The position numbers and the translations under genes were made by a program. From an uncultured Bacteroidales bacterium (GTDB taxonomy: Bacteria; Bacteroidota; Bacteroidia; Bacteroidales; F082), in contig CALBNV010000102.1 of the NCBI GenBank assembly GCA_937896895.1, positions 1-64,000 on the forward strand: a stretch of DNA of 64,000 nucleotides, read 5' to 3'. A model generated the notes under the pieces. The model saw nothing but the letters and a program-made list of their open reading frames with translations, was not told where the DNA came from and ran no database searches. The first letter of the stretch is position 1. Every line of letters begins with the position of its first letter. This document shows positions 49,731 through 59,454 of this stretch, in pieces.

Positions 49731-50663
49731 ATGAATAGTTTAATAAAAATATTTGAAGGTAAGCCCATTGAAAAACTGATAGATGTAGTTTCGAAAGCAA
49801 TCGGAACTATATATGAACCTCGTCAGATTGTCAGAAAGGCAAAAGCGGAAGCAAAAGCAGAATCTATTAGGGCAATCGAACAAGCTAAGACAAATGCGAT
49901 TATCGAGGGTGATACAGAAAAGGCAGAATATCTTGATAGAATAAACAACAGGTTGGTAAATAAAGAGACAAAACGGCAAAAAAACATAGAGGAAGTGGTT
50001 TCAACAGCAGGGAGAATTTTAGAAGCGGAAAATGATGTTTCTAATGAACCAGTAAGTCCAGATTGGACCACACGCTTTTTTGATATCGCCCAAGATGTGT
50101 CTGATAATGAAATGCAATGCTTATGGGGGCAAATTCTTGCTGGTGAAATCAAGCACCCCCAATCATATTCATTACGGACATTGGAGATTCTACGGAATAT
50201 GACTAAGGATGAAGCGGAAATATTTCAAAAAGTAGCTCAATTTGCATTGTTGCAAGGGGATGCATTCCTTTATTCTTCAAATGACGTTTTAGATAAATTG
50301 GGGATTCCGTATTCTTCTATCGCAAAACTTGTCGAAATCGGTTTATTACAATCAGGTGATTTTGTGACCCAAAATTATTTTTCAAATAAAACAACTGATC
50401 ATATCTGTGGTATCATCTATGGCAACCTCGTTGTTTTGGTCAATCAAAAGGCTAATGCCAAAAAAATTTCTTTTGAAATACGAAGTTTTACCACACCAGG
50501 AAAAGAATTACTGAAATTGGTCAACATTAAACCGAATATGGAATATATGCAAGAATTTGCGAAATCAATTAAGAGAGACGACGTTGTTGTCGGTTATGCC
50601 GAATTTATTTGCCTGGAAGCTAACGGAGCTGTTAGATACAAAAATCCAGTAATAAATTTATAA
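49731..50663 (+). CDS. DUF2806 protein
   Basis: 310 residues. The N-terminal third is charged and helical (RKAKAEAKAESIRAIEQAKTN...), probably coiled coil. The middle has RFFDIAQDVSDNEMQCLWGQILAGEIKHPQSYSLRTLEIL (about residues 120-160), the signature of DUF2806, seen in many phage-defence and restriction loci. No catalytic motif is visible. It starts 5 bp after the hsdS stop, so it belongs to the same transcript. Confidence 0.8.
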   Translation: MNSLIKIFEGKPIEKLIDVVSKAIGTIYEPRQIVRKAKAEAKAESIRAIEQAKTNAIIEGDTEKAEYLDRINNRLVNKETKRQKNIEEVVSTAGRILEAENDVSNEPVSPDWTTRFFDIAQDVSDNEMQCLWGQILAGEIKHPQSYSLRTLEILRNMTKDEAEIFQKVAQFALLQGDAFLYSSNDVLDKLGIPYSSIAKLVEIGLLQSGDFVTQNYFSNKTTDHICGIIYGNLVVLVNQKANAKKISFEIRSFTTPGKELLKLVNIKPNMEYMQEFAKSIKRDDVVVGYAEFICLEANGAVRYKNPVINL

Positions 50664-50687
50664 ATTCTCATTGGTATACATAACACT

Positions 50688-52151
50688 ATGAACATCCTCT
50701 TAGACACCAATATTATCATTCCATTGGAGGACACCGGCAGAATACTGGATACCTCTTTTGCTGATCTGCGGAAATTGGCCGCAGAACAGCAACATTGTCT
50801 ATATGTTCATCCTTTGCAATTTGATGACATAAATCGAGACAAGAACAGGGAAAGAAAGGATATTGTGTTGTCACGTCTCAAACAGTATTCAAAAATAGAG
50901 AATGCTCCATTTTTGTCTGACGAAGAACGAGAACGATTGGGATTAAAGGAATCTAACGATAATGATAAGGTTGACAACAATATCTTATTCGCATTGTATC
51001 GGGGTGCTGTCAATGTACTTGTCACAAATGATGAAGGCATTCATAAAAAAGCATCGCATATCGGTATTAAAGATAAAGTGTATCGATTGGATCAAATGCT
51101 GCTTTTTTTAAAACGTTATTGCAACAAACCGATAGAGCATACATACACTGGTGTTAAGGAACGTTTTCTATACGAAATAGATAAAAGTCAAAGTTTCTTT
51201 GATTCTTTACGTCAGTCCTACAATGGATTTGATGATTGGTATCAACGAAGTGCAGAGAAGCAGCGAAAATGCTGGTGTATCGAAGACGAGAATAAAAAAA
51301 TTGTAGCCATTTGCATTTACAAACATGAACAAGATGAGAGACTTACAGATAATGGAGAAAAACCAGAGGGAAAAATTCTAAAATTGTGCACTTTCAAGGT
51401 GGACGCGGCTGCCCGTGGCAAGAAACTAGGAGAACGTCTTTTGTTCATTGCATTTGACTATTGTGTCAAAAATGACATTGATTGGGTGTATCTTCACACC
51501 TATGGAGAAGAACAAAAAACACTGGTGGGTTTGTGTGAAGAGTATGGTTTTTATTTTCTTGGGAAATACAAGAAAGACGATGTGTACATTAAACCAATGA
51601 AATTGGAACAAACAAACCTTGACAGTTTGGAATCCTTAATAAGGTACTATCCTTTCTTTCAAGATAATGATACTGTTCAGAAATTCATCATTCCTATTCA
51701 ACCCAAATATCACGAAGATTTGTTCCCCGATTTCAGCAGTATGAAAGGATCATTGTTTGAAAGCGATCAGAATCTATATTCATGTCAAGGGAATACTATA
51801 AAAAAAGCATATCTGTGTCATTCCAACACAAAATCGTTAAAGAAAGGTGATGTCGTGCTATTCTACAGAAGTTCAGACAGAAAGTCCATTCAATGTATAG
51901 GCATTGTAGAAGACGCATTTGTATCCGACAAAGTTGAAGAAGTATTTCCGATAATTGCCAAGAGAACGGTTTACACCCATTCTGATTTGGAAGAAATTCT
52001 TGGTCAGGAAACCTTAATCATATTATTCAGATTCATTCCACTTGACCATGAAATTTCATGGAGGAAAATCCAGTCAGTCGGGATTAAGGGAAACATACAA
52101 AGTATCAGAAAAATAAGCAACGAACAATATACTGCAATCAATGAAAAGTAA
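50688..52151 (+). CDS. PIN - GNAT - PUA-like three-domain protein
   Basis: 487 residues. The N-terminal 145 residues have the PIN-domain pattern: LLDTNIIIPLED with the first Asp, a central acidic helix, and VLVTNDEGIHKKA with the last Asp pair. Residues about 175-305 form a GNAT acetyltransferase: CTFKVDAAARGKKLGERLLFIAF (acetyl-CoA loop R/G-x-x-G) and WVYLHTYGEE...LCEEYGFYFLGKY. The C-terminal 160 residues resemble a PUA/EVE-like nucleic-acid-binding domain (KSLKKGDVVLFYRSS...IGIVEDAF). Together this suggests an RNA-directed toxin or RNA-modification factor. The 3' end overlaps the ASCH gene by 11 bp. Confidence 0.75.
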   Translation: MNILLDTNIIIPLEDTGRILDTSFADLRKLAAEQQHCLYVHPLQFDDINRDKNRERKDIVLSRLKQYSKIENAPFLSDEERERLGLKESNDNDKVDNNILFALYRGAVNVLVTNDEGIHKKASHIGIKDKVYRLDQMLLFLKRYCNKPIEHTYTGVKERFLYEIDKSQSFFDSLRQSYNGFDDWYQRSAEKQRKCWCIEDENKKIVAICIYKHEQDERLTDNGEKPEGKILKLCTFKVDAAARGKKLGERLLFIAFDYCVKNDIDWVYLHTYGEEQKTLVGLCEEYGFYFLGKYKKDDVYIKPMKLEQTNLDSLESLIRYYPFFQDNDTVQKFIIPIQPKYHEDLFPDFSSMKGSLFESDQNLYSCQGNTIKKAYLCHSNTKSLKKGDVVLFYRSSDRKSIQCIGIVEDAFVSDKVEEVFPIIAKRTVYTHSDLEEILGQETLIILFRFIPLDHEISWRKIQSVGIKGNIQSIRKISNEQYTAINEK

Positions 52152-52563
52152 AACCATCATATTATCCATTCATCCCTGCCACATTGAAAAAATATTCTCA
52201 GGTGAAAAATTATACGAGTATCGGAAAATTGTCCCTTCAGATATTCAAAACATTGTTGTATATGCAACTAGTCCAATAAAAAAAATTGTCGCTGTCATTG
52301 AAGTGGACAAGGTGATTTCAGATACACCTGAATCTATTTGGAAACAAACAAGCAAATATTCGGGTGTCACAAAAGACTTTTTCATGTCCTATTTTAGAGG
52401 AAAAGAAAAGGCAAACGCTATTAAATTTAAAAATGTCCGAAAATTAGGGAAACCCGAACCGCTGTCAAATATTGGAATACAACACGCTCCACAGTCATAC
52501 TTCTACATTGACGATTCTCACACAAGTCTTGAGAGAACTCTTGGAAATCTATTCAAATCGTAA
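52141..52563 (+). CDS. ASCH/PUA-like domain protein
   Basis: 140 residues. IILSIHPCHIEKIFSGEKLYEYRK at the N terminus is the ASCH/PUA-like signature (substrate loop with GxKxxExR pattern), followed by VVYATSPIKKIVAVIEVDKV. ASCH domains bind RNA or modified nucleosides. Translation is coupled to the PIN-GNAT-PUA gene by an 11-bp overlap, suggesting a pair, possibly toxin and antitoxin, or two subunits. A 13-bp inverted repeat spans its 3' end. Confidence 0.75.
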   Translation: MKSKTIILSIHPCHIEKIFSGEKLYEYRKIVPSDIQNIVVYATSPIKKIVAVIEVDKVISDTPESIWKQTSKYSGVTKDFFMSYFRGKEKANAIKFKNVRKLGKPEPLSNIGIQHAPQSYFYIDDSHTSLERTLGNLFKS

Positions 52564-52580
52564 ACATCCAAGAGTTCTCT
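52532..52580. repeat. 13-bp perfect inverted repeat at the end of the island
   Basis: AGAGAACTCTTGG (52532-52544) and CCAAGAGTTCTCT (52568-52580) flank the ASCH stop codon. Neither strand has a T-run after the stem, so it is a weak terminator candidate; it may instead mark the island boundary. Confidence 0.6.
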
Positions 52581-52592
52581 GCAAAAAACAAA

Positions 52593-55500
52593 TCACCTCA
52601 CGACAATCCTCCTTGCCGCCACATTTCCGCTTTCACAAATCTTGATGACATACAGGCCTTCAGACAAGCCGCTGACGTCAACACGCTGCGGGCCGTCTGC
52701 CGTTCCGCCAAAGACCTGCTGACCTAAATTATTGTAAATGAAATAGTCGTACTCGACATCGCCGACATTGATATAAACGACATCGTCGGCGGGGTTCGGA
52801 TAGATGCTGAAATGGATTTCATTTTCATCCACAGCGGTTATGACATCGACCAACACGTTCACAGGCATCGACTCGCCGTTGTAATAAATGGCCGTGACGC
52901 TGTAGGTATATGTCATATCTTCCTGGACCTGATCGTTGTAACTCGTGGCTGTCGTCTCGCCCAGAGTGACGCCGTTGCGTGCGACGCGGTAGCGGTTTGC
53001 GCCCGAAGGAGCCGCCCACGACAGCGTGACATTGTTTCCATCGACGGTGGCGCTGAGGTCCCAGACCGGGGCGAAATACTCGCCCGACCCGCAGTTCACG
53101 TCGAAGCTGCCGCCCTGAGGCCCGTTGCTGAGGATGACGCTGCCGTCTTCATAATGAACGACATACGAGCATTCGCTGTCCCAGTTGCCGCCGCTGTGCC
53201 ACGTGAGCGTGACGTGCGAGCCGTTATGAAGCCAGCGTTCGTAGGTGGCAAAGGCGCCTTGCTCGTGAGAGACATACATGTCGTCGGCTGGCGTGCCGTC
53301 GCTGTATTCGACATGAAGCCTCGAGTTATCCCAGCCGTCGTTCCATTTGTCGGAGAGGTCGAAGACGACAAGACATGTGTTCTGCAAAGTCGCCGTCCCT
53401 CCGGCAACGACATTGTCGTCAGCCAAGATGTTGAATGTGAGCGGGATCTGTTCCGATTCAGGGCAACCTGAAGCAATGGTGACATCGAAAGCAACGGTGG
53501 CGATGCCGTCTGGCGCGATGCTGCCGACAGCGACACTCTCTTCACCGAAAGTGACATATTGGCTTGTTGATGAGATTGTTATGCTTGCGTTTGTCGCGAC
53601 ATGATGACCGACATTCTCAAAAGAGGCTGCGACCTGAAGCGTCTCGCCAGCGGAAAATCCGCCCGGGCACTGTGCGCCGGCAAACTCCATGACGGCTTTG
53701 TTCGCCACGATGTTGACCACGCCTTCCCACGTCTCCGACCCGCATGTCGCCGTCGCCACGATGTGGAAACGGCTGCCGTCGGCGACATTTTCGTTGATGC
53801 TGTATCTGAAGCCGTCCACTTCGACGGTCGCGTTTTGCGCCAAGGCGTTGAAGCCGCCCGACCCGTTGATGATAGTGACATTCGGGTCATCGCAAGTCAA
53901 TGAGACTGAAGTTGTTCCGTCGGTCGATGCAGTGCCGGCATTCTTGAAAGTGATTGCCAGGGCGTTTTCCGCGCCGATATGTGCGTCACTCGGAGTGTAG
54001 CCGTCAACGATGATGAATGCGCCGTTGATGTTCGCCGCCGGAATCTCCTCAAGATAAGGCACGCGCTGCGGATGTGTCACGCACAATGTGACATCGCCGC
54101 TGGTTGTGACAGGGTCGATGCTGAAGACGACAGTGCCGGTCTCGTCAACCAAGCCGGTGCCCAAGATGACTCCGTTTCTTGTAAGTGCCACGTATGAACC
54201 CGGGTCAGCGCTGACCTCGTATGTATTTGCGCCAATCGGGACAATCGCAGCATGAAACACATGGTTTTCAGCTGGTTGCACATGATAAGGCATGATGGAA
54301 CCGTCGCCGAGAGTGTGATAGCACTGCCAATAATACAACGGCGATGAGTCGGAGGAAACAGTGTAGCCGCTGTTGACATGCGCGTATGTGACCGACAGGT
54401 TGCCCAAGAACACCATCGACTGAATGGTGTTGTAGCTGTCGTCCATCCACACGCCGTCATAAACGCCGGTTGTCGTTTCGCTTCGGCTTGGCATCCTGTA
54501 GAAGACATTCGTCGCGCCGACGCCGAAGTAATAGTCTTCATACCAATACGTTGAAGGGCAGCTTCCGATGTATGCGAATGCGCCTTTCCGTGGCGCACGC
54601 ACCATGGCCTCGCCGAAGCATGTCCCGGAAATGCCCCAGTCGGCGGCCAGACAGCAGTTGCCCATAGCGAGGAAATACTTGTTTGTATTTGTCAGATTGT
54701 TGACGTCATCGACCTCGAATTGCGGATTTTCCCAATGGACGTTGGATCCATGGGCGGTGTAGTTGACAAAGCCCACTCCGGTGTTCAGGTTGTCGTAACA
54801 GCCTGTGTAACCGTTGAGTGTATAATAATCATATACATTTTCAAAGCCGTGTTCCTCGTTATAATAATTATTGACGGCATATTGGATGGTAGGCACGCCC
54901 GCCTTCGGGTTCCACGCCTCGTCCCAGCCGGCGATGAGAAGCACGTTGTTCAGATAACTCGGGTCAGGCATGGTGTATTGCTCATACTGAAGGCTCTTCT
55001 CCAAAAGGTTGTTGAGCTGCTCGACGGTCTCGACCGGCATGCGGCTGTGAAGCATTTCAGGATAATAGTCGTTATCGACAGTCTGGTAGTAAAGGTCTGT
55101 GACACATTGTGTTGCGCTGCCGGTAGCACTCGCCGGGACCTGGTTCTTGTCGCCAATGATGATGACGAATGTCGGAGCCGTCTGCGAATATTTTGTCTGG
55201 ATGAACGATTGTATCGCCGATGCCGACGTGCCGATCTGGTCGGTGTAGTTCACATCCATGTAAAAGCCCTTCTTTGTTTTCCAGTCAACCCACTCCTGGA
55301 TTGCGTTTTCAAACATCCTGTCGGTGATGACCAGCATCTTGACAGGAGCCTGCCAGAGGTCGGGGTGCTGCGCATAAACGTCGTTGCGCCAGTTGAACAT
55401 CTGACGGTATAGCGGCGCGAAATACACGCTCGCCGTCCTCGCGAACTCGTCGTAGGCAGCCGCCTTGTCGTATTCGCCGTAGCTGACCTCAACCTCGATG

Positions 55501-56075
55501 TCGTTGAAGACCTTCAAAGAATTGCTGGCAGCATCATATTGCACTGGATTGATGACCAACGAGCCGACCTGAATGCCGCGCATCGTGCCTTGAAGTTCGA
55601 TCTCGGCCAACGGACGCTCGGCAAAGCCGCGTCTTGCGTAGGCCTCGGCGTTGTAATGGAAAGCGACTTCCGTCTGGTCTTTCCTCACCGAAGGCTGCTG
55701 CGGCGCGACGGCGTTGATGCCGTAATCAGAAAGATTATAGATGGTTGTGCTGTAATTCTTTACCTCGACGCTGATATCCTTCGCGCCAAAAGGAACGGCG
55801 ACGAGCTGATGCGCGGCGGGCAGCGACGGCTCGCCTGTATTGCCACAGTTGAAGGTGTTGCTCATTGCGATTTCCGAGAAAACGCCTTTTTCGGTGTTGA
55901 CGGCGCGGGCTTCGATGCTGCCGAAAGAGAACGTGGCGGTGAAGCCGTTTTCGGTCACATCATTGCATTGCTGCGCCGATTTCGCGCCGTTTAGATTGAT
56001 GCTGTTTTGCGCCTGTGCGCTGAAAAACATTCCTAATGAGAGCATTAGGGTGAGGACGAACAGATGTCTTTTCAT
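52593..56075 (-). CDS. Gingipain-like C25 cysteine protease with T9SS sorting domain
   Basis: 1160 residues. The signal peptide ends near residue 22 (FFSAQAQ). A C25 propeptide-like region is followed by the peptidase at about 245-600: FVIIIGDKNQVP, then YTAHGSN with catalytic His442, and MGNCCLAADW with the nucleophile at Cys474 or Cys475. The GTCFGEAM and AFAYIGSCPSTYW segments complete the family pattern. After the Ig-like domain and several CARDB-like beta domains comes a fibronectin III-like domain, then the type A sorting domain IYPNPADDVVYI...GLSEGLYVIKI ending in VVR. The enzyme should be secreted by T9SS to the cell surface. Confidence 0.92.
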   Translation of the reverse strand: MKRHLFVLTLMLSLGMFFSAQAQNSINLNGAKSAQQCNDVTENGFTATFSFGSIEARAVNTEKGVFSEIAMSNTFNCGNTGEPSLPAAHQLVAVPFGAKDISVEVKNYSTTIYNLSDYGINAVAPQQPSVRKDQTEVAFHYNAEAYARRGFAERPLAEIELQGTMRGIQVGSLVINPVQYDAASNSLKVFNDIEVEVSYGEYDKAAAYDEFARTASVYFAPLYRQMFNWRNDVYAQHPDLWQAPVKMLVITDRMFENAIQEWVDWKTKKGFYMDVNYTDQIGTSASAIQSFIQTKYSQTAPTFVIIIGDKNQVPASATGSATQCVTDLYYQTVDNDYYPEMLHSRMPVETVEQLNNLLEKSLQYEQYTMPDPSYLNNVLLIAGWDEAWNPKAGVPTIQYAVNNYYNEEHGFENVYDYYTLNGYTGCYDNLNTGVGFVNYTAHGSNVHWENPQFEVDDVNNLTNTNKYFLAMGNCCLAADWGISGTCFGEAMVRAPRKGAFAYIGSCPSTYWYEDYYFGVGATNVFYRMPSRSETTTGVYDGVWMDDSYNTIQSMVFLGNLSVTYAHVNSGYTVSSDSSPLYYWQCYHTLGDGSIMPYHVQPAENHVFHAAIVPIGANTYEVSADPGSYVALTRNGVILGTGLVDETGTVVFSIDPVTTSGDVTLCVTHPQRVPYLEEIPAANINGAFIIVDGYTPSDAHIGAENALAITFKNAGTASTDGTTSVSLTCDDPNVTIINGSGGFNALAQNATVEVDGFRYSINENVADGSRFHIVATATCGSETWEGVVNIVANKAVMEFAGAQCPGGFSAGETLQVAASFENVGHHVATNASITISSTSQYVTFGEESVAVGSIAPDGIATVAFDVTIASGCPESEQIPLTFNILADDNVVAGGTATLQNTCLVVFDLSDKWNDGWDNSRLHVEYSDGTPADDMYVSHEQGAFATYERWLHNGSHVTLTWHSGGNWDSECSYVVHYEDGSVILSNGPQGGSFDVNCGSGEYFAPVWDLSATVDGNNVTLSWAAPSGANRYRVARNGVTLGETTATSYNDQVQEDMTYTYSVTAIYYNGESMPVNVLVDVITAVDENEIHFSIYPNPADDVVYINVGDVEYDYFIYNNLGQQVFGGTADGPQRVDVSGLSEGLYVIKICESGNVAARRIVVR

Positions 56076-56118
56076 ACTTTATTCTGGTTGTTACTTATTT
56101 TAAAATAAAATTTTGCCG

Positions 56119-56126
56119 CAAAAATA
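56119..56126 (-). promoter_or_regulatory. -7 promoter element (TATTTTTG) of the C25 protease
   Basis: The complement reads TATTTTTG, 43 bp upstream of the protease ATG. Confidence 0.5.
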
Positions 56127-56278
56127 CAAAAATTTCCTTTGCGGCAAATGCAATTTAAACCATTAAACTTTTCATTTTTCGGCGTCGCTTCCGCTTTCAG
56201 TTTTATTCCCGCCGGAAATCACTTTCTAAAAGCAAATTCCAGAAAGCGGACATTCAGAATTTTTGTGACAAACAAGCG

Positions 56279-56363
56279 CCAAATGCCGGAACGAATTACA
56301 GCCAAATGCCGGAACGAATTACAGCCAAATGCCGGATCAGATTACAGCCAAATGCCGGAAAAG
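56279..56363. repeat. Tandem 23-bp repeat, about 3.7 copies
   Basis: Units start at 56279, 56302, 56325 and 56348 (last one partial), with core CCAAATGCCGGAACGAATTA; the third unit has three changes. They lie in the 411-bp gap between the C25 protease and the next T9SS protein. There are no spacers, so it is not a CRISPR. The rest of the gap (56127-56278, 56364-56486) holds no recognisable gene. Confidence 0.85.
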
Positions 56364-56486
56364 TTTTAAATAATTTATTGTAATTCAAGAAAGGTGTCTG
56401 AAACAATAATGCAATCTCATTCCCTCACCCATTTCCCCGATTCGATTTCACATGTGGTTTGCGCAGAGACGTTTCGGAAAACGTCT

Positions 56487-57362
56487 CTACCGGCCTGCCA
56501 CCACGCGGCAAATACGGTTTGTGCCATCGGCTTCCGTCACCTTCAGCAGGTAAACGCCTTCAGGCAGACCCGCCACGCTGATTTCATTCGTGTCTTGCAC
56601 TTGCTTCACCAACTGGCCAAGCGCGTTATAGACTTGCACACTGCAGGCCTCAAGGCCTTCGATAACAACCCTGTCTTTTGCCGGATTCGGATAAACGGAT
56701 ATTCTAGAATCTTTGGTTTCCTCAACAGCCGTATAGGTACAAAAACCATATTCTGGATTCTCCCAAACGAGTTCTCCATTTTGATGGAAGCATAACAGGC
56801 AATGCCAGCCGTCAGGTATGGAAAGGTATCCGCTCCAAAGCAGCCCATAATCGCTGCCAATGCCTTCGACCCATGTTTCGGTGAATTGATATCCTCCAGG
56901 GTTGTTGGATTGCAACCTTAACCAAAACTTTTTCCTGTCGGCGTTTCCAATCTGAACCGTGCCGATGGAATCGACAATCAGTCTTTGGCCGAAATCGCCA
57001 ATGGTTAAGGTGTCGCCAACGTTGGCCGTGAAGTCATAAAGAAGTATTTCATCTGGATTATTCAATTGCCGTTTCCAGACTTTTTCATTCTCTTCTCTAA
57101 ACAAGAACCACAGACCAGAGAAATGATAATTATTATCCAAAGTCTTTGCTTCGGCCATGAGTTTAGTATATTTGAGACCATCTACAACAGTGTCTTCCGT
57201 AAACCAAATGTCGTAGTTCCCAATAGAATTATGTGCCCCCACATTGAATGCATGCCACTCGTTTCCTTTCTGAACCACAGGAATGTAATCTTGCGCTTGC
57301 ATTGTCATTCCTCCTGCCAGCAACAGAAGCAGAATGACTTTTGTTTTTGTAATTGCTTTCAT
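56487..57362 (-). CDS. T9SS-secreted protein of unknown function
   Basis: 291 residues. The signal peptide (LLLLLAGGMTMQAQ) is followed by an aromatic-rich beta domain (WHAFNVGAHNSIGNYDIWFTEDTVVDGLKYTKL...), and a C-terminal type A sorting domain (ISVYPNPAKDRVVIEGLEACSVQVYNALGQLV...GLPEGVYLLKV). The middle has no enzyme motif. Many Bacteroidales T9SS cargo proteins share this plan. Confidence 0.8.
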   Translation of the reverse strand: MKAITKTKVILLLLLAGGMTMQAQDYIPVVQKGNEWHAFNVGAHNSIGNYDIWFTEDTVVDGLKYTKLMAEAKTLDNNYHFSGLWFLFREENEKVWKRQLNNPDEILLYDFTANVGDTLTIGDFGQRLIVDSIGTVQIGNADRKKFWLRLQSNNPGGYQFTETWVEGIGSDYGLLWSGYLSIPDGWHCLLCFHQNGELVWENPEYGFCTYTAVEETKDSRISVYPNPAKDRVVIEGLEACSVQVYNALGQLVKQVQDTNEISVAGLPEGVYLLKVTEADGTNRICRVVAGR

Positions 57363-57436
57363 TTTGTTTGTTTTTTATTAAATATTTGATTGTCATTATT
57401 TTATTAAATCATCTCTCGCCGGACAAACGGGAATAT

Positions 57437-59245
57437 TCATTCCCTCACCCACTTCCCGCTCCCGGCCTCGCTTACGCCGGAAACAACTTTCCAGAGGTAA
57501 ATTCCGGAAGGCAGACATTCAGTATTGATTGTTGTGACAGCATCAGAAATTTCACGTTTGCAGACGAGCCTTCCCGTCATGTCGTAAAGCTCCACGTGCG
57601 AGTCAGGCAATGCGGTGCGGATGTTGAAGGCATTGTTTCCGGGGTTCGGATAGACATCGACTTGAACCTGGTCCGAGACAATTTCCGCGACCGCGTCATA
57701 CGGTCTCGGCTGCGGGAGCGGGAAGCCGCCGTTGATGCCTTCCTCGTCCTCGACCCAGACGCATTCGCCCATGGCACCGGCGTTCAAGGCCTCAAGAAGG
57801 TCGGTGGTGCCGTACTGCGCCTCGTCAAGAACCCATGAAGTCGCCGAACCGCCTTCATCAAACGCGCTCGATTCAGGCAGATAAGTATAACTCGAACTTC
57901 CGATATTATAGACATAAGCAGGGATGTCTTCGTTGCCGTAATAGTAGCAGTTACGTATGTCATTTTCATTATGAAAAGCCGGAATGATACGACCGTAAAT
58001 CTGGTTTGTCAGATTCGGATTAGTGGGTTTTATGATTTGTCCAGCGTTATACACATTATACACGAAGCCGCTTGTCGGAGAGCCTGTTATGCCGCCCATC
58101 TGTGCAGTTGAAGGATCGGGGACATCCATAATTCCGATAAGGTTTCCCGTGTTGAAACAGTTGGAGATGGAGCCGTCGCTGCCCGCAATGCCGCCCACTA
58201 AAATCATGTCGTAAAATGCGTCACCAGTGACTGTGGCCATGTTGCCGCTCATGCGGATAGTGGTGAAAATAGGCGTCCCGATGATACCTCCTGCGTTGCA
58301 GCCGCCTGTCACCTCACCCGCAGGATGGTTGAAACAGTATTCTATCAGTCCGAAAGAGCCACCCTGCCCGACCATCCCGCCGGCGGTAGTTTCTCCCGAG
58401 ACCTTGCCGTAGTTGTCGCAATGGCGTATGATGAACGAGCCTTGGCCGATGATGCCGCCCGCCGCGTTGGTGTTCCACATGTCGCCGACCTCGCCGTTGT
58501 TCACGCAATGCTCGATGACGAAGATGCCGTCGTTCATTTCCGTATATCCGGCAATACCGCCAAGAAACATTACGCCACCGGTGACGTATGCGTTGTTGAC
58601 GCAATTTCTTATGGAAACGGTGTCGTTGCCATTGTCATCCGCAATATAACGTCCGGCGATGCCACCGACCTTGTTTCCGTAAGCCCTCACCTCGCCGCTC
58701 ACGGTGCAGCCTTCGATGTCGGTGTTGAACGCCTCGCCGACGACAATGCCCGCACTCGCCCCCTGCGTCACGCTGGCGTTTTCGATTATGAGGTTTCTCA
58801 CCTCGGCGGAATATGTGCATCCGAACAGACCTATGACATCGGCGTTGTCAACATGCATGTCGCTTATCACGTGGCCGTCGCCGTCGAAAACACCCATGAA
58901 AGGAAAGGCCGGCTCCACGACATAGTTTATCTGGTTAAGCCATGTCACCTTCACAGTTCCGACAGCCGTCCACATCTGCCCGCCAGAGCCGTTAAGGTTG
59001 ATGTCTTTGGTGAGGACGAAATGCGCCTCGCTGTTCTCACCATTATTAATATCGTATGCGAACAACGCCAGCTGTTCCGCCGTCGCTATCTGATAAGGGT
59101 TTTCCATTGTGCCGTCGCCACCGTCGTACGAGCCGGCAATGGTGCCGTCCCAAGGAGTCTGCGCCCCGCACTCCATCACGAAAATGAATGCGAATGCCAA
59201 CAGCGCACAGACTTTTTTCATCTGATTTGCAAGTTGTTTCTTCAT
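57437..59245 (-). CDS. T9SS-secreted protein with GLUG-type repeats
   Basis: About 602 residues from the ATG at 59245 (another start at 59218 would also give a good signal peptide, ending MECGAQ). The mature part consists of repeats with the pattern VGGIAG(R/Y)...NCVNNAYVTGG and GGIIGQGSFIIRHCDNYGKVSGET, i.e. GLUG-like parallel beta-helix turns seen in surface adhesins. The C terminus is a type A sorting domain (VDVYPNPGNNAFNIR...SGIYLWKV). It is probably surface-displayed. The promoter at 59279-59286 rules out a start at 59281. Confidence 0.82.
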   Translation of the reverse strand: MKKQLANQMKKVCALLAFAFIFVMECGAQTPWDGTIAGSYDGGDGTMENPYQIATAEQLALFAYDINNGENSEAHFVLTKDINLNGSGGQMWTAVGTVKVTWLNQINYVVEPAFPFMGVFDGDGHVISDMHVDNADVIGLFGCTYSAEVRNLIIENASVTQGASAGIVVGEAFNTDIEGCTVSGEVRAYGNKVGGIAGRYIADDNGNDTVSIRNCVNNAYVTGGVMFLGGIAGYTEMNDGIFVIEHCVNNGEVGDMWNTNAAGGIIGQGSFIIRHCDNYGKVSGETTAGGMVGQGGSFGLIEYCFNHPAGEVTGGCNAGGIIGTPIFTTIRMSGNMATVTGDAFYDMILVGGIAGSDGSISNCFNTGNLIGIMDVPDPSTAQMGGITGSPTSGFVYNVYNAGQIIKPTNPNLTNQIYGRIIPAFHNENDIRNCYYYGNEDIPAYVYNIGSSSYTYLPESSAFDEGGSATSWVLDEAQYGTTDLLEALNAGAMGECVWVEDEEGINGGFPLPQPRPYDAVAEIVSDQVQVDVYPNPGNNAFNIRTALPDSHVELYDMTGRLVCKREISDAVTTINTECLPSGIYLWKVVSGVSEAGSGKWVRE

Positions 59246-59278
59246 GATTTTGAATATTGTTGTTAAACTATTTTTTCG

Positions 59279-59286
59279 CAAAATTA
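59279..59286 (-). promoter_or_regulatory. -7 promoter element (TAATTTTG)
   Basis: The complement reads TAATTTTG, 34 bp upstream of the ATG at 59245. Confidence 0.5.
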
Positions 59287-59425
59287 TACAAAATTTACTA
59301 AAAAAAGTAAAGTCAGCCCACGTAATGGCATTTGTCGCACCTGTCGCATTTCATCATTCTGATTTTCAATATTTTAATTTTGAATGAAAATAAAATTGTC
59401 GCACCTTGTTCTTAAAAATTTTCTT

Positions 59426-59433
59426 TATTTTTG
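59426..59433 (+). promoter_or_regulatory. -7 promoter element (TATTTTTG)
   Basis: TATTTTTG lies 22 bp before the ATG at 59455 of the TPR/HTH protein and overlaps an in-frame TTG at 59431, which is therefore not the start. Confidence 0.55.
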
Positions 59434-59454
59434 CATTCTAAAATCAAAATTCAA

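Noticed and set aside
56279..56363. CRISPR array
   Set aside because: Units follow each other without spacers and no cas genes are present in the window.
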